NCBI GenBank assembly: GCA_041875495.1
Contig: CP112982.1
Location: 186,001-250,000 of the forward strand
Direction of reading: 5' to 3'
From: Halomonas sp. CH40
Lineage (GTDB): Bacteria > Pseudomonadota > Gammaproteobacteria > Pseudomonadales > Halomonadaceae
DNA length: 64,000 nt
Shown: piece after piece, positions 27,531-35,908 of the stretch
How positions within the stretch are numbered: position 1 is the stretch's first letter
How the letters are laid out: each line of letters opens with the position of its first letter
Translations under genes and position numbers: made by a program
Notes under the pieces: model-generated
Databases searched by the model: none
What the model saw: the letters and a program-made list of their open reading frames with translations, nothing else
Told to the model about the DNA's origin: nothing

Positions 27531-27869
27531 TTATGCGTCCTGACCTCTGACCAGATAGCTCAACGGATGAAGTAGCAGGAATGCCACAACAAAAGCGCCA
27601 ATAATGCTGCCAATGGCGGCTATCCAATCAAACACAGTGCTGATGTAGGTGAACTCTGAGTTGGTTAACCAGGGCACCCAGAAAAAGGCCGAAAGACCAA
27701 TCAGGGCAGCTACGCCGGTCGCCAGCAGGCAACGGTACTGGGTGATCTGATAGCCGCGCATATAGGCAAGCAGATGAACAGCCAATAGAATCACCACGCC
27801 CGCTACAATCAGCCAGGCGAAGGGCTCAAGGGCATACATCAGGACGGTAAGAATACTCGATATTGACAT
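27531..27869 (-). CDS. Small membrane protein of the SQR operon
   Basis: This 112-residue protein has three to four hydrophobic helices (about 15-37, 47-66, 80-103) and ends VRGQDA. It may correspond to the DUF5368 group, but I cannot confirm that. It lies 12 bases after the sulfide:quinone oxidoreductase-like gene and just before the ankyrin gene. A membrane partner or anchor for the peripheral flavoprotein is possible; that is inference from position. Confidence 0.75.
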   Translation of the reverse strand: MSISSILTVLMYALEPFAWLIVAGVVILLAVHLLAYMRGYQITQYRCLLATGVAALIGLSAFFWVPWLTNSEFTYISTVFDWIAAIGSIIGAFVVAFLLLHPLSYLVRGQDA

Positions 27870-27881
27870 TATGGCCTCCTG

Positions 27882-29267
27882 TTATGCCTGGCCTTCAAGC
27901 ACGGCGTAGTAAGCGGGTTGCAGCATGTAGTCTTTCATTACCCAGACGGCCCAGGATTCTTCCTTGGGGTCGATAAAGGGGAAAGACGGCATAAAGGCAA
28001 AGTTGTCGTCGTAGCCAAATTCCACCAGCATGGCCTTGCCGATACCGGTGATCATCGGGCAGGAAGTGTAGCCATCGTGGCGCGCCGTCAGGCTTTTGCC
28101 CTGAATGGCTGCGAGCAGGTTGGCTTCCACTACTGGGGCTTGAGCCTTGACGCTGGCGGCGGTCTTGTTGATCGGTGCACCGATAACATCACCAATGCCA
28201 AAAACTTCCGGATAACGCTTGTGCTGCAGGGTGTGGATATCCACATCCAGCCATTCCCCCAGATGCGGACCATCCTTGGCAACCAGGTCGCTTTGCTTGA
28301 CGAAGTCAGGCGCGCTCATGGGGGGCACAACGTGGATAAAGTCGTAATCAGCAATAATAGTGGGCTTGCCTTGCGCATTAGCTGTGCCTGAACGCAGGTC
28401 GTCGGGTACAACCAGGCTGCCTGGCTCGCCTTCAAAGGTAAACTCTGCCTGTTTGGCCTGTGGGTCAATGGCCGAAAGGCGGTAATGATGGCGGCGGTTG
28501 ACGCCCTGCTCATCAAAGCGCTGCTTGACGAAGTCGTTGACCCATGGCTGTGAGAAAAGGCCTCCTGTCGCTGACATGAAGTCGACATCAAACGCATCCC
28601 GACGACCACTTTCTTCTAGATGAGTCAGCGTGGTGAAGGTCATTTTCAGCGGCGCGCCCGCGCATTTCACCGCAGTCGGAGCGGCGGTAAAAATGCCCTT
28701 GCCTTCACCGCTGTCGATCCAGCCTTTAATGGCCTGGCGGGTGCGGGCAGCTCCTTCGATACTGGCATAGACGCTGCCGATACCGTGCTGGCCTACCAGG
28801 TCGGGCGACATGCCGTCTATCAGGTTGTAGTTAAGCTGCAGGCCGGTCGCGACCACCAGATAGTCATATTCCAGGCTTTCACCATTGGCCAGATCAACGC
28901 GACGGTTTTCTGCATCAATACCGGCGGCATACTGGCGTACCCAGTTGATACCCTGTGGTACGAAGTCTGAATTGGGGCGCATGGTTTTCTCTGGATGCCA
29001 TACGCCGGAGGCGACAAGCGTCCAGCCGGGCTGGTAGTGATGGGTATCGCGCGGCTCAATCAGGGTAATGGTGCCACCACGCAGGCGGGTAGCAAGGCGG
29101 TTGGCCATGGCCATGCCTGACGCACCACCACCGACCACCACGATTCTTGCCTGAGTATCGATGGTATTGGCCTGCAGTGCGCTGGTGTAGAGCAAACCGC
29201 TGGCGCTAAGACCAGCCCCGGCCTTGAGCAGCTGGCGACGACTGAGAGTGAAAGGGGATTTTTTCAT
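27882..29267 (-). CDS. Sulfide:quinone oxidoreductase-like FAD protein (Tat-exported)
   Basis: The 461-residue flavoprotein starts with a twin-arginine signal (SRRQLLKAGAGLSASG), followed by a dinucleotide-binding motif VVVGGGASGM (about 43-52). Two cysteines at the positions expected for a sulfide:quinone oxidoreductase are visible (AVKCAGAP and TSCPMITG), and GIGDVIGAPINKTAASV is the second FAD-binding block. It should oxidise sulfide and pass electrons to quinone on the periplasmic face. The related flavocytochrome c sulfide dehydrogenase flavoprotein is an alternative, but no cytochrome subunit is adjacent. Nearby persulfide genes support sulfide oxidation. Confidence 0.87.
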   Translation of the reverse strand: MKKSPFTLSRRQLLKAGAGLSASGLLYTSALQANTIDTQARIVVVGGGASGMAMANRLATRLRGGTITLIEPRDTHHYQPGWTLVASGVWHPEKTMRPNSDFVPQGINWVRQYAAGIDAENRRVDLANGESLEYDYLVVATGLQLNYNLIDGMSPDLVGQHGIGSVYASIEGAARTRQAIKGWIDSGEGKGIFTAAPTAVKCAGAPLKMTFTTLTHLEESGRRDAFDVDFMSATGGLFSQPWVNDFVKQRFDEQGVNRRHHYRLSAIDPQAKQAEFTFEGEPGSLVVPDDLRSGTANAQGKPTIIADYDFIHVVPPMSAPDFVKQSDLVAKDGPHLGEWLDVDIHTLQHKRYPEVFGIGDVIGAPINKTAASVKAQAPVVEANLLAAIQGKSLTARHDGYTSCPMITGIGKAMLVEFGYDDNFAFMPSFPFIDPKEESWAVWVMKDYMLQPAYYAVLEGQA

Positions 29268-29304
29268 AACGAGCTCCGAGATGTGTGCCTCGATGAAATT
29301 TAGT

Positions 29305-29325
29305 TATATTGTTATAATCAATATA
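29305..29325. promoter_or_regulatory. Candidate operator upstream of the SQR-like gene
   Basis: TATATTG and CAATATA are exact inverted copies across a 7-base spacer, 38 bases upstream of the start codon. AT-rich dyads of this size are typical of ArsR-type sulfide sensors (BigR/SqrR), but no such regulator gene was seen in the window. Confidence 0.45.
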
Positions 29326-29410
29326 GTCTTCATCCTGTCAGATTGTCATCGTCATTTAGTCCAATGGGTTGCGATTCGGCACTCAACAGGCGCTGACTGC
29401 TTGGGGTAAA

Positions 29411-29432
29411 TGCCCGGCGTAAGTGCCGGGCA
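29411..29432 (-). terminator. Hairpin after the DsrE-like gene
   Basis: TGCCCGGC and GCCGGGCA flank a 6-base loop. It lies 47 bases beyond the stop of the minus-strand DsrE-like gene and is followed on that strand by a short T-run (ATTTACC), so it is a moderate intrinsic terminator. Confidence 0.6.
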
Positions 29433-29478
29433 ATCATTAAGCATGCTTGGTGCTATTTTCGATATTCGAAAGTGGCAA

Positions 29479-29952
29479 TCAGAATTCGAAAACCGGAATG
29501 GCAGGGTCGCGCATCATTTCGGCCATTGGGCCAGGCGCGGCAACGCCAACCCCTTCAAGCAGATCATCTTCGGCATAATCGGTATTGGGCAGATAGATGG
29601 CGCAGACATCCACTGAAACGCCTTCGCCCATCATCATTTTAAGCAGGCCTTCCGGGGCGAGCTTTTCCATGGGGTTGCCGGGCGGTGTGTTGATGGGCGC
29701 TTCGCTGGCGTAACCATCAACGGCCAGATCACCGGCCGCATCGCAAAGCAGGATGTGCAGGTCAGTGCCCTGCTGGCGCATGGCGTTACCCAGAATCATA
29801 GCCATGCTCTGGGTTTCAATCGCATCACTGGTGACGATCATCAAAGCCTGATCATTTGTCTCAGCGTGGTCACCATGGTTTTCGGCCAGGGCGTGAGTAG
29901 AAAGGGCAGCGGTGGCTGCCAGTGTGGCGGTTGCAATCAGTGTCAGGCGCAT
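29479..29952 (-). CDS. Exported DsrE-like protein
   Basis: The 157-residue protein has a signal peptide (cleavage near ALA-EN). The mature domain has the pattern of DsrE/DsrF-like folds (QALMIVTSDAIETQSMAMIL, LHILLCDAAGDLAV). Two cysteines are seen, in LLCDAAG and VDVCAIY; the second is where DsrE-type proteins carry the sulfur-accepting residue. A role in periplasmic sulfur trafficking is plausible between the SQR-like and rhodanese genes, but the exact partner is unknown. Confidence 0.78.
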   Translation of the reverse strand: MRLTLIATATLAATAALSTHALAENHGDHAETNDQALMIVTSDAIETQSMAMILGNAMRQQGTDLHILLCDAAGDLAVDGYASEAPINTPPGNPMEKLAPEGLLKMMMGEGVSVDVCAIYLPNTDYAEDDLLEGVGVAAPGPMAEMMRDPAIPVFEF

Positions 29953-30021
29953 AATTTCTCCAATAGCTTAAGTAGTGGTTAACAAACAATCCAACTAACA
30001 GGGTGTAGCAGATTAAAGCGG

Positions 30022-30639
30022 TTATTCGTCTGCGTGCCAGGCAACGTCAGGATCGACTGAATAGCTCCAGGGTAGGCCAGAGTTGCGCCAACCATTACGG
30101 GCACGTACACCCGCGGAGTCGCCTTCGGCCAGCTTGCCGCCTTCAAAGCCATCGCTGACGGAATAAACCTGTGAAAAGCCCATCTCGGTAATCACATCAG
30201 CGGCGGGTGCACTACGTGTAGCACCCGAGCGGCACATGACAATAATGGGCGTGTCTTCCTGAGCGTCATGTTCTTCAAGCGCGCTGCGTATCTGGGCTTC
30301 GAAATCGGTATTACGGCTGATGGGCCAGGTCTGAGCGTCAGCATCAAATTGGGTGCGGTCAGCCAGTACCCAGGGCACATGGATATCCGTTGGCTCGGCA
30401 AAGCCGGTGAACTTGATCTCAATCGGGTCGCGCACATCAATCAAGAGTGCGCCGTCGTCCTGCTGAATCATGTCGTAGGCTTCTGCGGCGGTGACATAGA
30501 GACCCAACTGGGTTTCACGGTAGGCGGAAGCGTTTTCTTCTGCTTGAGCAGTGGTGCTCACTGCCATGGCGAAGACCAGCGCCAGTGGAATGGCATAGCG
30601 GAAAATGGAATTTGTCGTTGCTTGATGGCTATTTTTCAT
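30022..30639 (-). CDS. Exported rhodanese-domain protein
   Basis: This 205-residue protein has a signal peptide (about 1-33, AQA-EE) and one rhodanese domain (about 50-190). The active-site loop CRSGATR contains the catalytic cysteine, followed by VYSVSDGFEGG, a typical end block. It would transfer sulfane sulfur in the periplasm. It sits beside the DsrE-like gene (70-base gap, same strand), probably co-transcribed. Its likely donors are persulfides or polysulfide made by the SQR-like enzyme; this is inferred from context. Confidence 0.9.
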   Translation of the reverse strand: MKNSHQATTNSIFRYAIPLALVFAMAVSTTAQAEENASAYRETQLGLYVTAAEAYDMIQQDDGALLIDVRDPIEIKFTGFAEPTDIHVPWVLADRTQFDADAQTWPISRNTDFEAQIRSALEEHDAQEDTPIIVMCRSGATRSAPAADVITEMGFSQVYSVSDGFEGGKLAEGDSAGVRARNGWRNSGLPWSYSVDPDVAWHADE

Positions 30640-30753
30640 AGCTAATCCTTATAAGTAAATAACTATAACTTCAGGATAGCTGAGAATGACGTCTAACAAA
30701 TGTGGTTTTTTGCCGCATGGACAAACGTCTTACAGCTTGTCTGTGGGTCGTGA

Positions 30754-30774
30754 ATGAAACGTCAACAGACCCTA
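30754..30774. repeat. Solitary MITE end
   Basis: Twenty-one bases (from ATGAAACGTCAAC to ACCCTA) are identical to the right end of the 262-bp element at 55037-55298. No matching left end was found upstream, so this is a remnant or an internally deleted copy. It is flanked by CTAA, which fits the YTAR target of IS5-type elements. Confidence 0.65.
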
Positions 30775-30784
30775 ATGGAAGTCT

Positions 30785-31528
30785 TTAATGAATAGCATGC
30801 TGAAACGCATACATGGCAAAAAACGCCAGCACGACGGTGGTCGCGACTGAGCTGGAAGACGCGTTTTCGAGAGCATCAGGGAGGATCTCCGAGAACACCA
30901 TCCACATCATGGCGCCTGCTGCAATACCTAGCCCTATGGGCAAGAAGGGGGCAAACCAGGTGACGAACAGAAAAGCCGGAATGGCCATCAAGGGTTGCGG
31001 CAAGCTGGTGAAGATACTCCAGCCGGCGGCTCTCAGTACAGACATGCCACGGGGGATCAGAATCAGGCTGATCGCCAGCCCTTCAGGAATATTGTGAATG
31101 GCAATGGCGGCGCTGATAAACATGCCCAAGGATTCACCGCCGCCGTAAGAAACGCCGACGCCAACCCCTTCAGCAAAGGAGTGCATGGTCATGATGCCCA
31201 GAATCAGCAAGGCTTTGCGCGCATTGGCACCGCTGAGTTCACTCACACTGGGCGAACCACGCCGCTGAATACTCCAATCCGAAACGATCACCAGTGCAAG
31301 GCCTATCGCCATGCCGACAAGGGTTAACCAGGGGCCATCGCGGCTGCCTTCGCTGACCAGGCTGTGGCTGGCAGCCAGCATCAGGCCGGCAGCTAGGGCA
31401 TTGAACAGGCTCAGCCAGCGGGCACTGAAGGTTTTTACAAACAGAAAGGGCAATGCCCCAAGGCCGGTCGCCAAAGCGGTAATCAAGGCGGCAATAAACA
31501 CAACCCATAAGGTGACATCGACTGACAT
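30785..31528 (-). CDS. ZIP family metal transporter
   Basis: The 247-residue membrane protein has about eight TM helices. The metal-site motifs HSFAEGVGVG and HNIPEGLAI are in the fourth and fifth helices, as in zinc/iron ZIP permeases. It should import divalent metal, probably zinc. It lies between sulfur genes but on its own, with a separate ribosome-binding site (GGAGGG) and a MITE remnant downstream. A role in supplying metal to the adjacent metallo-hydrolase would be speculation. Confidence 0.92.
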   Translation of the reverse strand: MSVDVTLWVVFIAALITALATGLGALPFLFVKTFSARWLSLFNALAAGLMLAASHSLVSEGSRDGPWLTLVGMAIGLALVIVSDWSIQRRGSPSVSELSGANARKALLILGIMTMHSFAEGVGVGVSYGGGESLGMFISAAIAIHNIPEGLAISLILIPRGMSVLRAAGWSIFTSLPQPLMAIPAFLFVTWFAPFLPIGLGIAAGAMMWMVFSEILPDALENASSSSVATTVVLAFFAMYAFQHAIH

Positions 31529-31637
31529 AAAAGCCCTCCTGTTGGCTTAGTGGCTGCTGACCTCCCAGTGCAGCGTCCAGCGCTGATGGCCGAGTCTACA
31601 CCGCGCAATCACGAGTGATAGTCAACCGCCTGTGGTT

Positions 31638-32075
31638 TCAGTGCTGATTGGCGGCCGCCTGTTCGAGTAAAGCGCGCCGCTCTTCGAGGTCGTGCCCGGC
31701 TTCACGCGCTGCGGCCAGCAAGGCTGGAATATCACAGCTGGCGGCTTGGCTTTTCGAATGTGCCCAAAGATGAACGGCACGCTTGCCACTCCGGCAGAAG
31801 GCCAGAATGGGCGTTGGCAGGTCATCAAGCGCCTTGCCGAAAGCAGCGATATCAGCGTCGCTGTAGTCACCCGGCGTCACCGGGATGCAACGCCATTCAA
31901 TGCCCAGCGCCTTGGCCCTGGCGCTCAGGGCAGCATCATCCGGATGATCGTCAGCTTCACCGGGGCGGCGATTGCAGATCACTGATTTGAAGCCGCGTTT
32001 GGCCACTTCATCCAGGTCACTGGGGGTTATGGCTTCGCTGATAGCAAAGCCGGGTTCGAGTTCGTGAATATTCAA
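31638..32075 (-). CDS. DUF442/TIGR01244 phosphatase-like protein (Blh N-domain type)
   Basis: This protein (145 residues from TTG 32075) has the dual-specificity phosphatase-like loop CRSGKRA near residue 97 in ILAFCRSGKRAVHLW. The DUF442 domain is often fused to, or adjacent to, persulfide dioxygenases (Blh) and acts with them in sulfide detoxification. TTG 32075 was chosen because AAGGAG is correctly placed upstream and because the product then starts NIHELEPGF as in relatives; ATG 32102 lies inside a hairpin. The metallo-hydrolase gene precedes it on the same strand. Confidence 0.85.
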   Translation of the reverse strand: MNIHELEPGFAISEAITPSDLDEVAKRGFKSVICNRRPGEADDHPDDAALSARAKALGIEWRCIPVTPGDYSDADIAAFGKALDDLPTPILAFCRSGKRAVHLWAHSKSQAASCDIPALLAAAREAGHDLEERRALLEQAAANQH

Positions 32076-32096
32076 GAGCATCTCCTTAGCATCAAA

Positions 32097-32121
32097 CGCC
32101 ATCGCGGTTTCTGCGATGGCG
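32097..32121 (-). terminator. Hairpin between the metallo-hydrolase and DUF442 genes
   Basis: CGCCATCGC and GCGATGGCG are exact inverted 9-base arms around a 7-base loop. On the minus strand it follows the metallo-hydrolase stop by 28 bases and is followed by TTTG. It could reduce read-through into the DUF442 gene, or protect the upstream mRNA. Confidence 0.55.
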
Positions 32122-32149
32122 TTATTGAGTATAGCGCAGCGCTGCTGCG

Positions 32150-33058
32150 TTATTCCCAGGCGGCGCCTTCCAGGGCGTCGAGAGGAATTTTCAGGTAGCG
32201 CTTACCGTTGGCTTCCGGTTCGGGTAGGCGCCCACCCCGGGTGTTGACCTGCAGGGCATGCAGAATCAGCTTGGGCATCGGCAGTTCGCTGTCGCGCTGG
32301 TTGCGCAGGTCAATAAAGCCTTCTTCACTGACATTGACCAGGTGAGGATTGACCGCCTTCTGCTCTTTTACCGTGCTTTCCCACTGGGGCTCGCGGCCAT
32401 CAGGCATGTAATCATGGCCGGTAAACAGGCGGGTGTCGTCCGGCAGAGCGAGAATCGCCTGAATGGAATCCCATAGCGTCTTGGCGCTGCCGCCGGGGAA
32501 GTCTGCCCGGGCGGTGCCAAAATCCGGCTGGAAAATCGTGTCATGGATAAAGGCCGCATCGCCAATCACGTAGGTGATTGAAGCCAGCGTATGACCAGGA
32601 GAGAACATGACGCGCGCATCCATGTCACCCAGTTTGAAGGTATCGCCTTCGCTGAACAGGTGGTCCCACTGGCGGCCATCGGCTGGGAAGTCCGGCCAGT
32701 GATAGATACCTTTCCAGAGCTCCTGAACATCTTTGACATAGCTGCCGATGGCCGTGGGTGCTCCGGTTTTTTCCTTCAGATAATGGGCAGCGGAAAAATG
32801 ATCGGCGTGAGGGTGGGTATCAAGAATCCACTCGACTTCAAACCCCTGTTCTGCCACATACGCCAGCAATTCGTCAGCGTGATGGGTCGCGGTAGCGCCT
32901 GATTTTTCATCGTAATCAAGCACCGGGTCAATGATCGCGCATTTTTTCGTTGCCGGGTCGCTGACGATGTACTGGACGCTGAAGGTGCGTGGCTCAAAAA
33001 AGCCTGCAACATCCGGAGTATGGGCGCCGGTGCTTTGAGAGAGAGAAAACCTTTGCAT
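32150..33058 (-). CDS. Metallo-beta-lactamase-fold persulfide dioxygenase-like (ETHE1/Blh type)
   Basis: This 302-residue protein has the metal motif THPHADHF (H-x-H-x-D-H, about residue 80), GHTLASITYV, the DTIFQPDFGTARADFPGG loop and TGHDY, the order found in ETHE1-like sulfur dioxygenases. It would oxidise glutathione persulfide to sulfite and glutathione using oxygen and mononuclear iron. Gene partners are the DUF442 protein downstream and the SQR-like enzyme nearby. It has a good ribosome-binding site (TAGGAGG). The upstream AT-rich region (33059-33240) holds no gene. Confidence 0.9.
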   Translation of the reverse strand: MQRFSLSQSTGAHTPDVAGFFEPRTFSVQYIVSDPATKKCAIIDPVLDYDEKSGATATHHADELLAYVAEQGFEVEWILDTHPHADHFSAAHYLKEKTGAPTAIGSYVKDVQELWKGIYHWPDFPADGRQWDHLFSEGDTFKLGDMDARVMFSPGHTLASITYVIGDAAFIHDTIFQPDFGTARADFPGGSAKTLWDSIQAILALPDDTRLFTGHDYMPDGREPQWESTVKEQKAVNPHLVNVSEEGFIDLRNQRDSELPMPKLILHALQVNTRGGRLPEPEANGKRYLKIPLDALEGAAWE

Positions 33059-33248
33059 GTCGGCCTCCTAAGCTATTTTCTGAAAAGCTTTTAATATCCA
33101 AAAGTAATTAATATATTCTTTTATGTCTTTAAGTATATGCTATCGACAAGGGGCAGTTACAAGGCCTTTTAACGATTTTTATGTGAATTTTCAGGTTCAG
33201 TGGCTTTAAGCTGCCTTAATATGTTGCGCCAGTAAGCTACCAGATGCA

Positions 33249-33275
33249 TAAAAAAAGGCGCCACTAGGGGCGCCT
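33249..33275 (-). terminator. Intrinsic terminator of the cydAB operon
   Basis: AGGCGCC and GGCGCCT flank a 6-base loop, and on the minus strand a run of seven Ts follows. It lies 44 bases after the cydB stop codon. Confidence 0.85.
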
Positions 33276-33318
33276 GAAGTCCGGCCACTTGGCCAGAGGA
33301 GAAAATATCTATTGCGTA

Positions 33319-34320
33319 TTAATGGTAGCCTTCGCCCACCTTAACCTTGCCGCGGAAGACCCAGTAGGACCAGGCGGTATAAGCCAGCACAATGGGGATG
33401 ACAAACAGCACGCCAATCAACAGGAACAGCTGTGATTCCGGCGCTGATGAGGCGTCCCAGATGGTGTAGTTGGGCGGTACAATCACCGGCCACTTACTGG
33501 CAATCAGGCCCAGGTAAGTGAAGATGAACAGGCCCAGCGCCATGACAAAGGGCAAGCCTTCTTTCTGGCGTTTAACTGCGCGATACAGCACTGCCGCACA
33601 CACCAGGGCAAGAATCGGGAATATCCAGATCAGATGTAACTGGCTGAGCCAACGCTCACGCACTTCAAGGCTGACCAAGGGCGTCCAAATGCTGACAATG
33701 GCGAAGACTGCCAGAACCGCAAGCAGCAGCTTGGGAGCAATCCGGTAGGCCCACTGCTGAACGTGTCCTTCAGATTTCAGGATCAGCCAGGTGGCACCTA
33801 GCAGCGAATAACCTGCCATCATGCCGAGGCCAGTCAGTACGGTAAAGGGCGTTAGCCAGTCCAGCGCGCCGCCGACGTAGACAAAGTCCTCGACTGCGAA
33901 GCCCTGGATATAGGCACCCACCACTGCCCCTTGAGCAAAAGTGGCGACGGCAGAACCCCAGCAGAACGCACGATTCCACCAGTGGCGGTTTTTCTTCGAT
34001 TTAAAGCGGAACTCAAAGGAAATACCGCGAAAGATAAGCCCCGCCAGCATCAGGAAAACCCCGATATAAAGCGCTGGCAAGAATACCGAGTAGACCAGCG
34101 GGAAGGCGCCGAGCAGCCCGGCGCCCCCCAGTACCAGCCAGGTTTCATTGCCATCCCAGACGGGAGCAACCGAGTTCATCATCACATCACGGGCTTCTTC
34201 GTCTGGGGCAAAGGGATAGAGAATCCCCAGCCCCAGATCAAAGCCATCCATGATGACATACATGATAATGCCGAAGCCGATGATGCCGGCCCAGATAATA
34301 GCCAGGTCAAAGGTAATCAT
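33319..34320 (-). CDS. cydB: Cytochrome bd ubiquinol oxidase subunit II (CioB type)
   Basis: The 333-residue subunit II has eight to nine TM helices and the family block MDGFDLGLGILYPF near residue 25, with DEEARDVMMNSVAPVWDGNETWLV following. It stabilises the haem-bearing subunit I in the inner membrane. It is shorter than the E. coli CydB (about 379), in line with the CioB branch. Its start overlaps the cydA stop by 4 bases. The cydAB genes are transcribed downstream of cydDC. Confidence 0.94.
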   Translation of the reverse strand: MITFDLAIIWAGIIGFGIIMYVIMDGFDLGLGILYPFAPDEEARDVMMNSVAPVWDGNETWLVLGGAGLLGAFPLVYSVFLPALYIGVFLMLAGLIFRGISFEFRFKSKKNRHWWNRAFCWGSAVATFAQGAVVGAYIQGFAVEDFVYVGGALDWLTPFTVLTGLGMMAGYSLLGATWLILKSEGHVQQWAYRIAPKLLLAVLAVFAIVSIWTPLVSLEVRERWLSQLHLIWIFPILALVCAAVLYRAVKRQKEGLPFVMALGLFIFTYLGLIASKWPVIVPPNYTIWDASSAPESQLFLLIGVLFVIPIVLAYTAWSYWVFRGKVKVGEGYH

Positions 34321-35738
34321 GCGTTTGCTCCTTCAATGCGATTGTCCGTGTCGTCATCAAAAGGCGTGTGGGCGGCTGAGAACGGGCGCTTGGCGCGCTC
34401 GATTTCACCCTGCACCTCTTGCGGCTCATCCAGCATTCCCTGGCGTACAACCCGGGACAGGTAGTAGACACCGACCAGGAAGACCACGCTGTAGACACCG
34501 ATATAGCCGATCAGGGTGAACAGTGCCATGCCGCCGGTCAGCGAGGGCGTTAACCCTTGGGCATGGGACATCACGCCATACACCAGCCAGGGCGCGCGGC
34601 CTGCTTCGGTCACGATCCAGCCTGCCAGCACGGCCACAAAGGGTGAGGCAATCATGCCGACCAGCACCTTATGGTAGAGCGGGCTTTCAAAGACGCGGCC
34701 TTTGCGACGCAGGAAGAGCCCCGCCAGAGCTACCCCTATCATCAGAAAGCCCAGACCCACCATGATACGGAACGACCAGAACACAATCGCCACCGGGGGT
34801 TGCTCGTCTACCGGCACGGCACTAATGCCAGGCACTTCACCCTCAGCGCTGTGAGTCAGAACGATGCTTGCCAGATTGGGGATGCCGATCTCGAACAGGT
34901 TGCTCTGGGAATCCTTGTCAGGAATGGCAAACAGCAACAGCGGTACATTACTGCTGGTTTCCCAGTTACCTTCCATGGCCGCGACCTTGGTTGGCTGGTG
35001 TTCCAGGGTGTTAAGGCCATGGAAATCGCCAACCACTGCCTGGGCAGGCGTCAGGATCAGCAGCAGCCACAGGCACATGGACAGCGCTTTCTTGTTGGCT
35101 TCCACATCGCGCTTGCGCAATAGGAACCAGGCGCTGACACCTGCCACCACAAAACCACCGGTCAGGAAGGAGGCCAGTCCCATGTGAGTGAAGCGGTACC
35201 AGAACGACGGGTTGAAGATTGCTTCTGTCCAGGAAACGATATGGAAACGCCCGTCGATCATTTCAAAGCCTGCGGGTGTCTGCATCCAGCTGTTGGCAGA
35301 CAGAATCCAGAACGATGAAATAAAGGTACCAATGGCCACCATGATGGCCGCAAACAGGTGGACACCTTCCGGCACCTTGTTACGTCCAAACAGCAGCACC
35401 CCGAGGAAGGCGGCTTCCAGGAAGAAGGCCGTCACCACTTCATAGCTGAGTACTGGCCCCAGGAAGTTGGCGGTGGCATACGAGAAGTTGCTCCAGTTCG
35501 TACCAAACTGGAACGACATCACGATGCCCGATACCACCCCCATGCCGAAGACCACGGCAAACACCTTGGTCCAGAACAGCGCCAGGCGATCCCAGGCGGG
35601 GTTTTCTGTCTTGTAGAACAGGCCGTGAAGCACGGCAATATAGGATGCCAGGCCGATGGTGAACACCGGAAAAATAGCGTGGAAAGACACCACAAAGGCG
35701 AACTGCAGCCTGGATAACAATAGCGGATCTAGGTCCAT
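34317..35738 (-). CDS. cydA: Cytochrome bd ubiquinol oxidase subunit I (CioA type)
   Basis: The 473-residue subunit I oxidises quinol and reduces oxygen to water. Candidate haem-ligand histidines lie in VVSFHAIFPVFT and RFTHMGLASF, and GRAPW corresponds to the GRxPW signature. It is about 50 residues shorter than E. coli CydA, as in the short Q-loop group that includes Pseudomonas CioA (cyanide-insensitive oxidase). Such oxidases are generally resistant to sulfide, which matters because sulfide-oxidation genes lie next to it. There is a strong ribosome-binding site (GGAGG). Confidence 0.94.
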   Translation of the reverse strand: MDLDPLLLSRLQFAFVVSFHAIFPVFTIGLASYIAVLHGLFYKTENPAWDRLALFWTKVFAVVFGMGVVSGIVMSFQFGTNWSNFSYATANFLGPVLSYEVVTAFFLEAAFLGVLLFGRNKVPEGVHLFAAIMVAIGTFISSFWILSANSWMQTPAGFEMIDGRFHIVSWTEAIFNPSFWYRFTHMGLASFLTGGFVVAGVSAWFLLRKRDVEANKKALSMCLWLLLILTPAQAVVGDFHGLNTLEHQPTKVAAMEGNWETSSNVPLLLFAIPDKDSQSNLFEIGIPNLASIVLTHSAEGEVPGISAVPVDEQPPVAIVFWSFRIMVGLGFLMIGVALAGLFLRRKGRVFESPLYHKVLVGMIASPFVAVLAGWIVTEAGRAPWLVYGVMSHAQGLTPSLTGGMALFTLIGYIGVYSVVFLVGVYYLSRVVRQGMLDEPQEVQGEIERAKRPFSAAHTPFDDDTDNRIEGANA

Positions 35739-35908
35739 GTTGACCTCCAGCTTGTTTCAGGGAAAATCGATGCAATTATTCTTTTTAAGAATAAGTTTAT
35801 TGCATAATGCTCATCTTAAAGTAAACCAAGCCCCCTATCAGCTTTTAAAGCGCGTTTTGGCACGGCGTATTGTCGCAGTACGCCTTTGCGCGTGTGGCGC
35901 TGGATCCG

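Noticed and set aside
35739..35908. FNR/ANR box upstream of cydA
   Set aside because: No TTGAT-N4-ATCAA dyad; only loosely similar AT-rich sequence.
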